Positions 11,780 to 23,305 are shown, counted from the first letter of the stretch. The stretch is 64,000 nt of DNA from Bedellia somnulentella (GCA_963576735.1 OY755189.1:868001-932000), one strand, 5' to 3'. Made by a program: numbers and translations. Notes: generated by a model from the sequence alone, not told the origin.

Positions 11780-12487
11780 GGAGAACTGAAACTGACAAAT
11801 TTCAGCTTAGTAAACAATCAAGCCAACCCTCAGTACACATACTTTAGTTTCTTTGATCTCAATGGGCCTAACAATTAGTATAACGCAAATCCAATTTTCT
11901 TTTATTGAAATGTAAGGCGACCTTCGCAAATGTAACTTAAATATTTCACTGATAACAAATGTACGGCTGACTATTTTATTAGAAGGTAGTTGTTAAAAGT
12001 TTCAAAATGTTTAATTCTTACTTTGTATTGCAAACTAATATTTAAACAGTTACTTTATTAATCCTTGGTCATGTAATTCTCTTACGGACTCACGGTATTA
12101 TCTTACACACGCTTTGTACAGCTTTACAGGGGACCGAAGAAAATGTATAATACCTACTTGGTTTAATAAAGAATATTTTGATTTTGACGTTTTTACCTCT
12201 TACGTGAATAATATGAAGACACTACAATAAGCGGGTGACTATCTCAAATTTAAAATAAATAATTAAGATATTATGCATCATGATGAGTATTAAAACAACT
12301 ATGTGTTCCTTCGTATTATGTTCCAAAACTAGATTTATAAACATAAAAGGCCTCAATATTTTTCTATTTTATTTTTTTAAACTTACAGGTTTGCTAAAAT
12401 TTTAGTAGCAGTAGTAGTAGTAATTTGTAGTAAACCTATGGTAAGTTTGCAGTTGAGTTGTACAAAATATAAAAAAACAACCTGGAT
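11780..12487. other. no gene seen
   Basis: A+T-rich, with stops in all frames and no recognised repeat, up to the target duplication of the P-like element. Confidence 0.5.
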
Positions 12488-12663
12488 ACTCACAACATAG
12501 AAATATAATTACTATAGAGCGAGCAAATGCACATGTGAACATTGAGAGCACATGAGAACATCAAATCAAATCTAGCGCCAACCGCAACAGTCGTCAAAAA
12601 GTGCAAATCGACAGCGTTAGAGGAGTAATTGTCAGACGTTTTTATTTGTTTTTTACAATAAAA

Positions 12664-12743
12664 ATGGTGAAATGCGCAGTTAAAACGTGTAAAAGTGATA
12701 CGCGAAAACACACCAAACAAAAATCAAATGTGACTTTTCACAA
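12664..12743 (+). pseudogene. THAP-domain exon 1 (P-like transposase)
   Basis: ATG at 12664 opens MVKCAVKTCKSDTRKH and ends at a GTAAGTAAG donor after 12743, in phase 2. CAVKTC supplies the first two zinc-binding cysteines of the C2CH THAP finger, and VTFH leads into the HxFP motif completed by the next exon. THAP domains bind transposon ends or promoters. The exon itself is intact; the following one is not. Confidence 0.75.
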
Positions 12744-13312
12744 GTAAGTAAGTTTTATTTAATAATTTACGTGATAAAATTTTATATTCGCGGGGTTGAA
12801 GGAGGCGTTGGGGGACGAAATCTATCATTCTTACGAATGACAAGTTTGACGCACGCACACACGCACAACGATTTAGAGATGGGGTACTTTCATTAGGATG
12901 TTTCAATTGTCGATCCATTAATCGTTCGATACAATCGGTTAATAATAAATATATATTTTTTGGTAATTGTTTAACACATCTGAAAATCAATATGTTTATG
13001 AGTATGTGACTTTGCTATTTGAAAATTGAGTAATGATTTCTGGAATAATTATATATGTTTTTTTGTAAGAGCTCAATATAGACGTAACTTGAATAACAAA
13101 GAAAATATTAACACATTACATGTATATTTTTATACACTTATGTCATACCATTTACTCTTTGGGCTACAATAGGGTTGTATTAATTAACGAATTATATTCG
13201 CACGCCTTTACTTGTATTAAGTGAAATGTTTCTTTTAGAGAATTGGCTTTAATTTTACCAACGATTTTTTAATTAGTTACTCACAATAAGATGTTATAAA
13301 TTCTAATTTCAG

Positions 13313-13443
13313 TTTTCCAAAGGATACCAAAATAATTAAAAAGTGAATCGATGCTGTTCACCAAAATATTAATTCGGAAACTAACATCTGGAGCAGGATA
13401 TGTTCATTGCACTTTCCAGATTCCTTTGAAGATTGAAAAATTT
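13313..13443 (+). pseudogene. THAP-domain exon 2, broken by stops
   Basis: After a TTTCAG acceptor the joined phase gives NFPKDTKIIKK, then a TGA where THAP domains normally have Trp, then IDAVHQNIN and ICSLHFPDSFED with the last conserved Cys and His. A second TGA follows at FED. The domain is easily recognised but cannot be translated through as read. Confidence 0.75.
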
Positions 13444-13517
13444 AATTTATGACAATAGGCGAATAACGTATCTAGAGATTCAACATATTATGCAGATTTG
13501 ATCGGGAAGCGTTCATG

Positions 13518-13669
13518 AGATTTTACACGAACATCTTCACGTGAGGAGGATAGTTTCACGCTGGGTGCCACACAACCTCACCGAGGTACAGAAATAGGCC
13601 CGGGTGGAATGGTGTCGTGATATGATTAATAAATTTGATGCTGGCTCGTCACGGCTGGAGGCCACGGTA
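13518..13669 (+). pseudogene. mariner transposase fragment
   Basis: One frame reads EILHEHLHVRRIVSRWVPHN and onward through LTEVQ and a WCRDMINKFDAG segment, the characteristic mid-region of mariner transposases that precedes the first catalytic Asp. A TAG interrupts it after LTEVQK, a frameshift lies just upstream, and the homology stops before the catalytic core. It is dead and nested within the P-like element. Confidence 0.8.
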
Positions 13670-13901
13670 TGTCGGCTACTATCATGGTAGAAGTCGTTAG
13701 TCTGCCAACCCGCACCTGGCTAGCGTGGTCGACTATTGCCAAATCACCCTATAGAGTAAGATCGAGCCCCTTGATTACAACAATTATATATTTATTTAAA
13801 TAACTGCTGTTTTTTTTTATATTTACTGCACATAATCATTTTGAATGCCCTCTGCTGGACAATACACACAGAAGCCATTCACCAAAAAATATCCACCAAA
13901 C

Positions 13902-14159
13902 ATACTACATACATACAAACATATACTCATGTCTATAAATCCCTAAAAGGGGTAGCCAGAGGTAAGGAATTAGAAATAATTAGAAATTCCTAAGCCACTT
14001 TTGGAAAGTTGAGTGGGGAAACGATGGAAATAAAGGTTGTTGGTGATAGGTCTCCAACAGCATCGCCCAAAAATTCCGTAAAAGCCCCGATACAGTTAAA
14101 CGCCTCTTACGTACACCCACCGGAAGAAACGGGGAAGTGCTATTGTAAGCCGACACTAA
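13902..14159 (-). repeat. SINE-1 copy, nested in the P-like element
   Basis: A near-complete SINE-1 copy (described fully at 19642-19900), tail to the left as (CATA)n-like DNA and head to the right ending CCGACACTA. Confidence 0.85.
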
Positions 14160-14409
14160 AAACATAATAACAATCGTAAAATTCGAGGGTTCTCCCCTTG
14201 GTCGAATTTCGGAATCATTGTATAAAGTATCGATTCTCTTCTTTGATAAAAAATCGATGTTGCACAGATTGATAATGTTTAACAATTACCCATCCTTATT
14301 TATCAATATAAATATACGTAAGTAGCTATAGCACACCCGCCGACACTGTGCACAAGCGGGAGTCTCGCAAATGCGTGTTCTATAGTAATTATATTTCTAT
14401 GACTCACAA

Positions 14410-16986
14410 CCAGGCATGGTGTAAGCAATGCGAGCAATGCATCACACGTAATATCGCTCGGACGCGTACTGATACATTACACATTACTCGACCGTTCCAA
14501 ACATCACACTTAGCATGGCCTTACATTTCATTCCATTACACTACCATAGAGCACTGCAGTGTGATGCTGCGTGATTGATCGGTAACGAACGTATGGGTAA
14601 GCAAATGAAAGTGATACTTAAAACGATAGCAATAAAAATATCCTAAAGTCAATAGTTGTTTTAATTATAATAGCAAAAAGTTTTAAATTGTATTCAAAGA
14701 GTTCGGTTAACATCGATGAATCCCGTCAACATTCGTCTCAGGCATGTATTTTATTTAATTCAGTGTAACTAAAACTCTTACTACATTAAAATCAAATTGT
14801 AGTTTTCTAGGTTTACAATTAATGCATTAAGTTTTCATAATTTTGGATTAGCACCGGGACATTCAATTTATTTCTAAAATCAAGTTCAATATAATTTATC
14901 GATTGATTTTGATAATTGTTTGATATTTAAAATCGTGTTATCTTGACATACATTTCGAATCTTTGTAAACATCAAATGAATCCATGCACATTGCTAGTCC
15001 TAAGCCTGGACCACACTTGAGTTAAATAAACGCGAGTAAAAGTATGATGACAAAATAACTTTATTCAAAAACGTATAAATATTTAAAAAGTAATGGATAC
15101 ATTTCTTCTCTAATCCCGTCTTACTCGCTCACGTAATTCTATAACTACCACTAATAACACTGCTATTCTACCTCATGTGATATATTTATATTGCCATTAC
15201 ACGAAATATTTAATTAATTACACAACACCACACGCCTGATAGTAGGAATTGTTAGATCGTAGCATCACATGTAATGCTTTAAACAGATGTTGTAATGCCA
15301 TATGTCATAATTTCAAAGTGTACTGTTTTCGCACGTGTACTCACAATCATAAACAAAAAATGTTTTAGAAAATTCACTATACTGTATATCGATCCAACAT
15401 TTCAATATTATTTGATAATCAGAGATTCGATAATAGCTTTGAAAAAAAAAACAATCTGAGCTATCGGGAAAAAAAGGACTAGATATCAGGCTCAAGTATG
15501 TAACAGATTAACACTCTTATGTATCGCCCCTATGTTTTTGAGAATAAATGAAAATTCTTTTAAAATACTTTCTTGCCTTCAATTGAAATAGACTTTATTA
15601 TTTACGACTGTTTATGGATGCTATTTTATAAAGAAGAAGGCAATTTCACCATACCAAGGATTCTAATTACGCAAACACAAAAAAAAGAACAGGGTACTTA
15701 CGTAGGCGCAGTACGAAAAACGTGATATTTTTCGCCTATCCTCACTTCTGAGTTGTAGGGTCAACTTCAGGGAGTGTGGAGGTTTTGAAATAAAACCCAA
15801 AATAGCGGTACACTTCGTATAATTTCATCTTTCACAACCACTTGCCGATACAACGGACTACTGACAATTGCCCACGCAAAAACAGAGATCGTATATTTAT
15901 ACCTTACCTAACCTTAAGTCAGTTGACTGTCAGTTGATTTAAATCAACTGACAGTCTCATCAATAATACTCCACTCAAATCTACATAATCATTATTATAA
16001 CTCATTTATAAATAAATAATAACATTTTAGAAATGAGTATTTACCAAAATTATGGATTTAATTACAATCATTATTTTAATCAGCGTGAGCTGTTTTGAAG
16101 TAAAGTCAAACTAGTATCTCATTATTCATACACGACACCACTAATACTTATTAAATAGGTAAATAATATGATTACACAATAAAACTATACAGTTTATCAA
16201 TTATAAATAGTATAAATTATACAGTATAATAGCCAATCATAGCACACTCATTATTATAAGCTTACAGTATGTATCGGTACTTGGGTATAGATAGTGGTAT
16301 CGTCAATAGTAGCACTATTTAAAACCAATTCAATAGAGGCTATTGTTGTTGTTTGTTGAGGAAGAAATGGAAATATTGTAGCGTGTTAGGGGCCCGCAGC
16401 TTCAACAAATAAAAAACATTAATACAATTGATAAATTTTAATTGCATGAATATTATCATTATTATTTACAAATTAATTGATAGTGATAACAAAACTATAT
16501 AATAATAATAATGCAATAATGCAATATCGTCCATTATCACATATTTCGTTGCTATGGCAACTATATATACTATTTTACAATTTAGCAAAAAAATAAGCAA
16601 TATAACAAAATAAGCAGTACTTTTTTATATTATTTTATACAACGTTAGGATAAAATTGGTTAAGAAAAGAATCTCAAATTAACTTACTAAACCATATTTG
16701 AATAAGTCTATTCGGTTTACACTTTCCGATAATACATGCTTGAGCATAAGTGCACCACTCCTTACATTTAAAAATCATTTTACGAGTGAATACATAAAAA
16801 CCTTAAAATTCGACGACTAAAATTATTGTGATATTGTAAAACATTGAAATTACATAGGTTCAGGAAATCCAAAAATTTTATATTATATGAAATGACCAAG
16901 AACTTTATAATAATAAATTCAAAATATATTTTTTGAAAACAACACAAGCGTATTAATCAAATAAGTAATTGTCAAAATACTAACAC
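14410..16986. other. no supported gene; small palindrome and short ORF
   Basis: Mostly A+T-rich DNA with stops in all frames. It holds a perfect 32-bp palindrome at 15925-15956 centred on GATTTAAATC. On the minus strand there is a 28-codon ORF at 15742-15828 with a CGTAAGTA donor-like site just after it. I do not recognise that peptide and do not call a gene. Confidence 0.5.
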
Positions 16987-16988
16987 TA

Positions 16989-17193
16989 AAGCACGGTCGC
17001 CGAGCAGGAAGAATTTCGTACATTGACTTGGTTCTACCTGTCTCCCTCTCTCACGCGTAAATAAGTTGCATCCCGCTCCTGATGCCCGCGGTCGACGCTA
17101 CCGTGTGAGCGGGATGCAACTTATTCACGCGTGAGAGAGGGAGACAAGAACCAAGTCAATGTACGAAATTCTTCCTGCTCGGCGACCGTGCTT
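16989..17193. mobile_element. foldback MITE with TA target duplication
   Basis: A 205-bp inverted repeat. The left arm (from AAGCACGGTCGCCGAGC) and right arm are complementary over roughly 90 bp with one small indel, around a 25-30-bp centre. It is flanked by TA on both sides (16987-16988, 17194-17195), as for Tc1/mariner-type insertions. There is no coding capacity. A transcript would form a long near-perfect hairpin. Confidence 0.85.
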
Positions 17194-17195
17194 TA

Positions 17196-17683
17196 ATAAA
17201 GTAACAAACCAGTGTTACTAAAAGTTGATCTCTGGTTTTATTTCAAGTACTTGAAATAGTTTAATTGATAGTAGTTGAGGATAGAAAGAAATTATTATTT
17301 TCTTCATAAGTTGTAATATTCTGTATAAATTTGACTAGCAATGGCTGTAGTATGAGGCAATTGAGACCAAGATTTGTGAAGTTATTTGCCACATGAATAA
17401 TCATGAACTTATAATTTTATTTATTCATTTTACAAAAACATAATATGTATTTATTCATGCGGAATTTCGGGGCAGAATCAAGAGGTGAACTCGCTCATAA
17501 TCGCCTTATACTACGCATGCTAAAAATAGTAAAGGAAAATATTTCAGACTCCTATAATTTGAATCTTCATTGAGTATAAAACCACTCTGTAAAACAAGAC
17601 GTTTCTGTTATTTAATTGGTACATCTTACTTTAACTGAAACACTGAAAATGTTCCTGCAAATCTTAGTAATAAATGAGTAGCA
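17196..17683. other. no gene seen
   Basis: A+T-rich DNA between two inverted-repeat elements; no recognisable feature. Confidence 0.5.
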
Positions 17684-17970
17684 GGGCAAGCACGAGCCGT
17701 GTTTAAACTAGTTATCGCGTGGGGTAAGCAGCCATCTCTTACGCACTTACTTATTATCGTACACTGCCATCTCATTCTAACCGTTATCGTGTCGATAAAT
17801 TTGCGCTCGTGCTTGCCCAGCTGAACGATGTAAGAAGCCAAGTACGAGCGTTGTTTTATCGTTACCTTGTCGGTTAGAAAGAGATAAAAGTATACGATAC
17901 TATGTAAGTGCGAAAGAGATAGCTGTTTTAAACCACGCGACATCTAGTTAAAACGTCGCTCGTGCTAGCC
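17684..17970. mobile_element. imperfect long inverted-repeat element (MITE-like)
   Basis: Roughly 100-bp arms, 17684-17783 and 17868-17970, are complementary with scattered mismatches. They share the GCACGAG, ATCGCGTGG, ATCTCTT.CGCACTTAC and TTCTAACCG blocks. The centre carries a further inverted copy of the GGGCAAGCACGAG end (about 17805). The arms are visibly diverged, so this is an older insertion. No target duplication was resolved. Confidence 0.7.
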
Positions 17971-18864
17971 ATGTTGTAGTAGGTAGAATAAAAAATATGA
18001 GTGAGATGTAAAAACTTATAGGTAATAGGTTTATTGTCATTGCCGTTTTGTCATAATTTAAATAGTAACATCCTACTCACACGGTATAATTAGTTAGCGG
18101 CTATTTACTATATTCAGTGTAGGAAATTGCAATAAGATTTCTAAAAAGTCACTTTTAAAAGTTAAAAAAAATTGTCGAACCCTAAACCAAACCTAACCAA
18201 CCAACGAAAAAGAATTAAAACCGAAAAATTAGAAACCATACAACAATCATTTAAAGACCTTGATTATTAAAAATCTATTAACAATTAACTGTTAAATGAC
18301 CTATTACGCAAAAGCACTAAAAATAAGCCATTAATTCGTCAATCACTTTGACAATAAACCTATGATTTTTGGTGAAAGTACCTGCAATACATCTTAATTT
18401 AGTAGAAAAAGAAGGATTGCATTATATGTTTAAACATTTGAATTTTTGATTATTTTAATTTTTTGTACCATTCTCAATATTCAGTAAACTCTTAGTCATA
18501 TTTCCCAATAGCCCACATATTAACAAGTCAGCAAATAAATTTATAATTAAAAATAAATATACACCACTCTTTATAAATAAATAAAGATACCTTCATAAAA
18601 TAACTATCTAAATAATTAAATGCTTACAAAGTTAATTATTGCAATTCTCCTGCGACGCAATTATACACTTTTAATTTATATCCAAATCTAGATCTATACA
18701 TATTTTACACTATAGTTTTAAGGCGTTCATACATATAATTTTATCTTCAATTAGCGACCTACTATAATTTTTCATTCATTCGTTCAACCATCGGAGAATG
18801 AATGAATGAAAGATATCCCAACATAGAACCATAATAATATAAAATAAGACTAACACAACGCTAA
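17971..18864. other. no gene seen
   Basis: A+T-rich sequence without open frames or recognised repeats. Confidence 0.5.
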
Positions 18865-19110
18865 GGCCAGGTTTTTCAATAGTCAACTTTTTTATATTTA
18901 AGCATAAATAGACCAGCTATTTCATCAAAATGTAATTATCTTATCATTGTAATGAAAAACCATAGTTTCACTTACATTTTGTTGGCTGTTGCCACAAGAT
19001 TTTCGGATAATAAGAAATTAATTATCCTACAAATTTATCATACTGAATCATGACATAGCAATCCCTTTATTTCGTCGAAAACCGTTATCCAACTATTGAA
19101 AAACCTACCC
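18865..19110. mobile_element. MITE with AGGTTTTTCAATAGT inverted ends
   Basis: The left end GGCCAGGTTTTTCAATAGT and the inverted right end GGGTAGGTTTTTCAATAGT enclose 246 bp of non-coding A+T-rich DNA. The short terminal inverted repeats and lack of coding fit a DNA-transposon-derived MITE. The superfamily cannot be assigned because no clear target duplication was found. Confidence 0.6.
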
Positions 19111-19641
19111 AAATTAAAACTTAAATACACATATTAGAACACAGAACTTTAATTCATTGTCGGTCATTACTTCTTTGTATACTATAGTAAAAATCTGTTC
19201 TAAAATGCAAATCAACAAACTTGTTATTTCAATAATTGTAATCTATAGGCACTGTTTGATCAACAACGATTTAAGATTAATATATAATACTTAGAATAAA
19301 TAAATATTAACACTTTATTTTATTACATGGATTAAGAACCTGCAGATTTCTAACAATAATCTATTTTTTAATTCATATCGTTTCTATCGCATTTGGGTAA
19401 AGTCAGCAAAGTGTTTGGTTTATTATTCTGTTTTATACCGCCATATTTCGGTCAGTATTTGAACGAGAGTGCAAATTGCACAAATCGCCATTGATAGATG
19501 GAATTAGTAAAAAGATGAACTCTGGATCCCAAATAAAAAAAAATAAGACTTTAGGCACCATGCTTACGAATTTGAGTGAACAAATAAGCTATCAGAGTTT
19601 GTATGTATGTTATTCCTTTTAAGGGACAGAAAAGACTACAG

Positions 19642-19900
19642 TTTTATTTTCCGTGTAGTCTCGGCTTAGAATAACACTACCCCATTTCTAGCCATGAGTG
19701 ATCGTAAGAGGCGACTAAGGGTATAGGGGCTTTTTAAGTGGTTTTTGGGCCATGTGGTTGGAGACCCGTCACCAAAAACATTTATTATTACCATCTTTTT
19801 CCCAATCAACTTCCAAAAGTGGCTGAGGAATTTCTCATTCCAAAGCTCTGGCTACCCCGTTAAGGGATTTATAACCGTGAGTATATGTATGTATGTATGT
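19642..19900 (+). repeat. SINE-1 reference copy, 12-bp TSD
   Basis: A retroposed, non-coding element of about 250 bp, the commonest repeat in this window. In sense orientation it starts GTGTAGTGTCGGCTTAGAATA, contains a B-box-like GGTTGGAGACC (one mismatch from GGTTCGANNCC) in its first half, and ends CTCTGGCTACCCC...GGGATTTATAGCCGTGAGTATATG followed by (TATG)n. Here it is bounded by a perfect 12-bp repeat aaaagactacag (19630-19641 and 19901-19912), the signature of LINE-driven target-primed insertion and not of a cut-and-paste MITE. SINE status is inferred from the duplications and the tail. Confidence 0.85.
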
Positions 19901-20980
19901 AAAAGACTACAGATGGCACGAGGTACCTTTGAAGTGTTAAAAATTTAACAATCCCATGCCAATTTACTTTCCCAGCACTAGATGTCCCATAATCATTCCC
20001 AGAATCTAGATAAATACACTGGTGCATTATTTGTCATGCACGGACGTATCAAGCCAGCTTTTCAGTACATTACATGTAATGCATGGACAGTTAAAGAGTT
20101 AACTTGACGATGGAGTAATCAATCTATCAAAGAACTTCTTCCTAGCCACCATTACAAATGAATATGGCTAATATAACTCCGCTTTTGAACTTCTGAAGAT
20201 CGCCTATATCACGTCGTGGTTAGGCAGAAATTCACTATATGCACCTTTCAAGATCATTGCATACTTTACGAGCTTCTTCTACATTCATACGATTTGACGG
20301 TGTTTATGTTTTTTACTTATCTGTCACAAACCCTTTCAACACAGTCAAAATGTATCTGTATCCTTGGCTATGTTACTAAAAAAATGCATGTTTCAGAATC
20401 AAAGATACCTCAGCCAACTTTCGAAGTGGAAAGAGTAATAGATGGAAAATTAAATGATTCTTTGTGATGTGTTTTAATTGTTCTGCTTAAACTTTTTTTA
20501 TTGCGCAATCATTAACTATTATAACATTATAATCTCATATCTTTACTTCTCAACGGTCAAAGGCACTAGTTTAAAATGAACATATTTTTTGGTATTTATC
20601 TCTATGAACTGTTGGCTCAAGATAGCACTACCACACTTTTATTTTTATTTTCTTGTCATCATCGTGGCGGCTAAGGGATAAGGGTTATTATATCCAAATA
20701 TCACATCACCAATTATTATTTATTACACTATTTCTTCTACAGCTAAACATGACTAAATCTTTCCGCTTTGCCTTATTGCTTAACTATATGAGGATATAGC
20801 GGTGAATCTAAGAGTTTCAATTTTATCATTATTAAGTCAAGTTTTAAGAGCAATTTAGTAAATAGAAAAACTTATGGCTTAGATATGCCACTAACGAATT
20901 GTACAAGCGATAGGCGAGGGATAGGAATTAATGTAAGGTTTATAAATATACTTATGGATGTGAGTTGGTACAGTTTATCA

Positions 20981-21044
20981 TACATATATATACTCACGCT
21001 ATTATTTCCCATTAGAGTAAAATGGCGTGAGTATGTGTATCATA
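20981..21044. repeat. RTE-like 3' tail in palindromic form
   Basis: ACTCACGC...TTTCCCATTAG...GGCGTGAGTATGTGTAT is an inverted pair of the ACTCACGCC module that ends the RTE-like fragments of this window. Tail-like TATA repeats lie on both sides. Confidence 0.5.
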
Positions 21045-21085
21045 ATATAGCTTAACATCCTCTCATTTTATTCAATAATACGTTA

Positions 21086-21510
21086 GGGTTGCCAACCGTG
21101 CTAGCATATACTATATTTTGTTTTCCCGTTTCATATGGTTAAATCACATTAATCATTGAGTGATAGATAATCGTTGGCGGTGCGTTGTCTCATAAATAAA
21201 AGTTTTTATAAACATTTTGGGTGGACATTGAGATAAGAATGGTGATTAAGAAAATACGGAAAGGATGTCATCAAATACTATAAGATATTTGTATGGATCT
21301 ACGTTATTATGAAGCACCATCAGATTTTCGAACTATTGTTATACATCCTATACAGTATAAGATTTCTATAATGCGTTCTAATGCAATACTTAATGAATTG
21401 ATGTTATTTAATCTAAGCAGTTCCGTAGTTTCTTTTTAATTCATCATTCAGTTTCATATCCTTTCCAAACGAATTTCTATGAATTGTACTATATTTTTAG
21501 CTGGCAACCC
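21086..21510. mobile_element. MITE with GGGTTGCCA ends and TA duplication
   Basis: The inverted ends GGGTTGCCA/TGGCAACCC enclose 425 bp without coding, flanked by TA on each side (21084-21085, 21511-21512). Inside the ends, the A+T-rich TATACTATATTTT and ACTATATTTTTAG blocks are also partly inverted. A Tc1/mariner-like origin is inferred from the TA duplication. Confidence 0.7.
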
Positions 21511-22265
21511 TACTGAGAATTGTAAACACCTACTTGAGCATAAAAACTTTCATCTATATCCCTATTTCACACAAAATATTGAATCTCCTTACACTTAACA
21601 ATATGAACAAACGTTATTTCATAATAGATATCAATTATTTTTGTAGCTAACAATTTGAACAGGCACTTATTAATTTGTCAATTTGTATCTAACGTCGATA
21701 AAGATAAGGTGTATTTTTGTTTGTCGATCCGTCGCGGATATTCACCATTACTTATCTGAAACACGATAAAAGTAGTTAAAGATTCTTGTAGTGTGACGTG
21801 TAGTGTTGGGTAAGATTAGCACTACCCCATCTCGATACTCCTAAATGTACTTTAAAAAACACTGCATAAAAATTATATTATTTAGCATGATATTTAAAGA
21901 TTTAAGGGTGATTTACATTACGAAATTAGATTTATTACAGTAATTTTTACGTGTAAACGTTCAGTATTACAATGCACGCATTACTTTATATATATATGTG
22001 TGTGTGTATGTGTATGTATATATAAATATTTAGATTTGACATTTATAAAATTATAACTATGACATAAGTGAAATAAATTGTATTATTACTATGACTTGAC
22101 ATTTCTAATACTAACTATGATGGATATAATTAATAATTATTAATGACAGATTTGATAAGAAAATTGTTTAATCCTCTCTTCCATTTTGCTATACCCGACA
22201 GGGTCCATAACCACTAATGTAAAATGATATAACAGCTGTATACAACTTTATGGATTGCAAAAATA

Positions 22266-22291
22266 AATGAAATGAAATGAAATGAAATGAC
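22266..22291. repeat. (GAAAT)n microsatellite
   Basis: Five consecutive ATGAA units directly beside a rearranged SINE-1 cluster. Confidence 0.85.
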
Positions 22292-22560
22292 TTTTGTGTC
22301 ACTGGAGACCCATCACCAACAACCTTTATTTCACCATCTTTTCCCCACTCAACTTGCCAAACGTGCATACATACATACATATACTCACGGCTATAAATCC
22401 CTTAACGAGGTAGCCAGAGCTTTGGAATGAAAAATTCCTCAGCCACTTTTGGAAGTTGATTGGGGACGTGTCTTAGGAATTTCGAATACCTTAGCTCTGG
22501 CTACCCCTTCTTATTAGGGATTTATAGCCGTGAGTATATGTATGTATGTACCTATAGTGT
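22292..22560. repeat. rearranged SINE-1 cluster
   Basis: Three partial SINE-1 pieces abut: sense (about 22300-22363), antisense from the (CATA)n tail (about 22364-22465), then sense again to its (TATG)n tail. The middle and right pieces form an inverted pair around GGAATTT. This suggests insertion of one copy into another followed by deletion. Confidence 0.7.
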
Positions 22561-23092
22561 ATGTGTATAGTGTATGTATGTACTAATAGTGGTATTAAAT
22601 TTTGATATTAAGTTTCACGCTGTGCGTATGTTTTTGTTTGAACTAATGTCACGCTACTAGTTTCATCATCTAAATGCGTCGCGAAACTAGTACCGCAATA
22701 GCGACTACGTAGAGTGGACGTAAGGTTTTTATTGGATTGCATACAGATTTCATTTTGACAGGGCCATTACCTCCACGATACAAAGTATTTCACGACACTA
22801 CAATTTTAAACGAAAGAAGTTTCACATGTGTTAAAATTAGTTGAACGAAATTTTTTTTTTCATGCATGATACTTGTTTCGTAATATAAATCCCCTTTTAA
22901 TATTGAAAATAGTTATTTCATTAAAAGAACCGATGTTCGTTGAATCCGAGCGATAATTCAAATACAAAAATTCTTAAGATAAACATCTTCACTACGATAA
23001 AGCTCATTTATAATATTTATAAGTAAAAAGTTTAAATAGATTTATCAATTATATCAATAAAACACAATTTCTAAATTTCTTCAAAATTTCCT

Positions 23093-23297
23093 GTGTATAG
23101 CACTACCCCATTTCTATCCGTGGGTGTTCCTAAGAGGCGACTAAGGGCATTGGGGCTTTTTAAGCGATTTTTGGACCATGCTGTTAACTTTTATTTTACA
23201 GTCTTTTCCCCACTTAATTTCCAAAAGTGGCTGAGGAATTACGTTTTCTAAAGCTCTGGCTACCCCATTTATGGATTTATAGTCGTGAATATATGTA
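23093..23297 (+). repeat. SINE-1 copy downstream of Nedd4
   Basis: A degenerate sense copy lying about 165 bp beyond the Nedd4 stop codon. Read on the minus strand its conserved TTTATT becomes AATAAA at 23190-23195, a possible Nedd4 polyadenylation signal. Confidence 0.8.
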
Positions 23298-23305
23298 TAA
23301 TATAA

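Larger units (their letters stand above)
12496..14401 (+). mobile_element. P-superfamily-like DNA transposon with 8-bp TSD
   Basis: The terminal inverted repeats match over the first 23 bp (beginning catagaaatataattacta at 12496 and reading inward from 14401), and the element is flanked by perfect 8-bp direct repeats actcacaa (12488-12495 and 14402-14409). An 8-bp target duplication and an N-terminal THAP domain in the transposase are hallmarks of the P superfamily, and a THAP exon pair lies just inside the left end. The rest of a P transposase is not recognisable. A mariner fragment and a SINE copy have landed inside. It is therefore a decayed, internally replaced copy. Other THAP-bearing groups are possible, but the 8-bp duplication fits P best. 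Confidence 0.8.
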
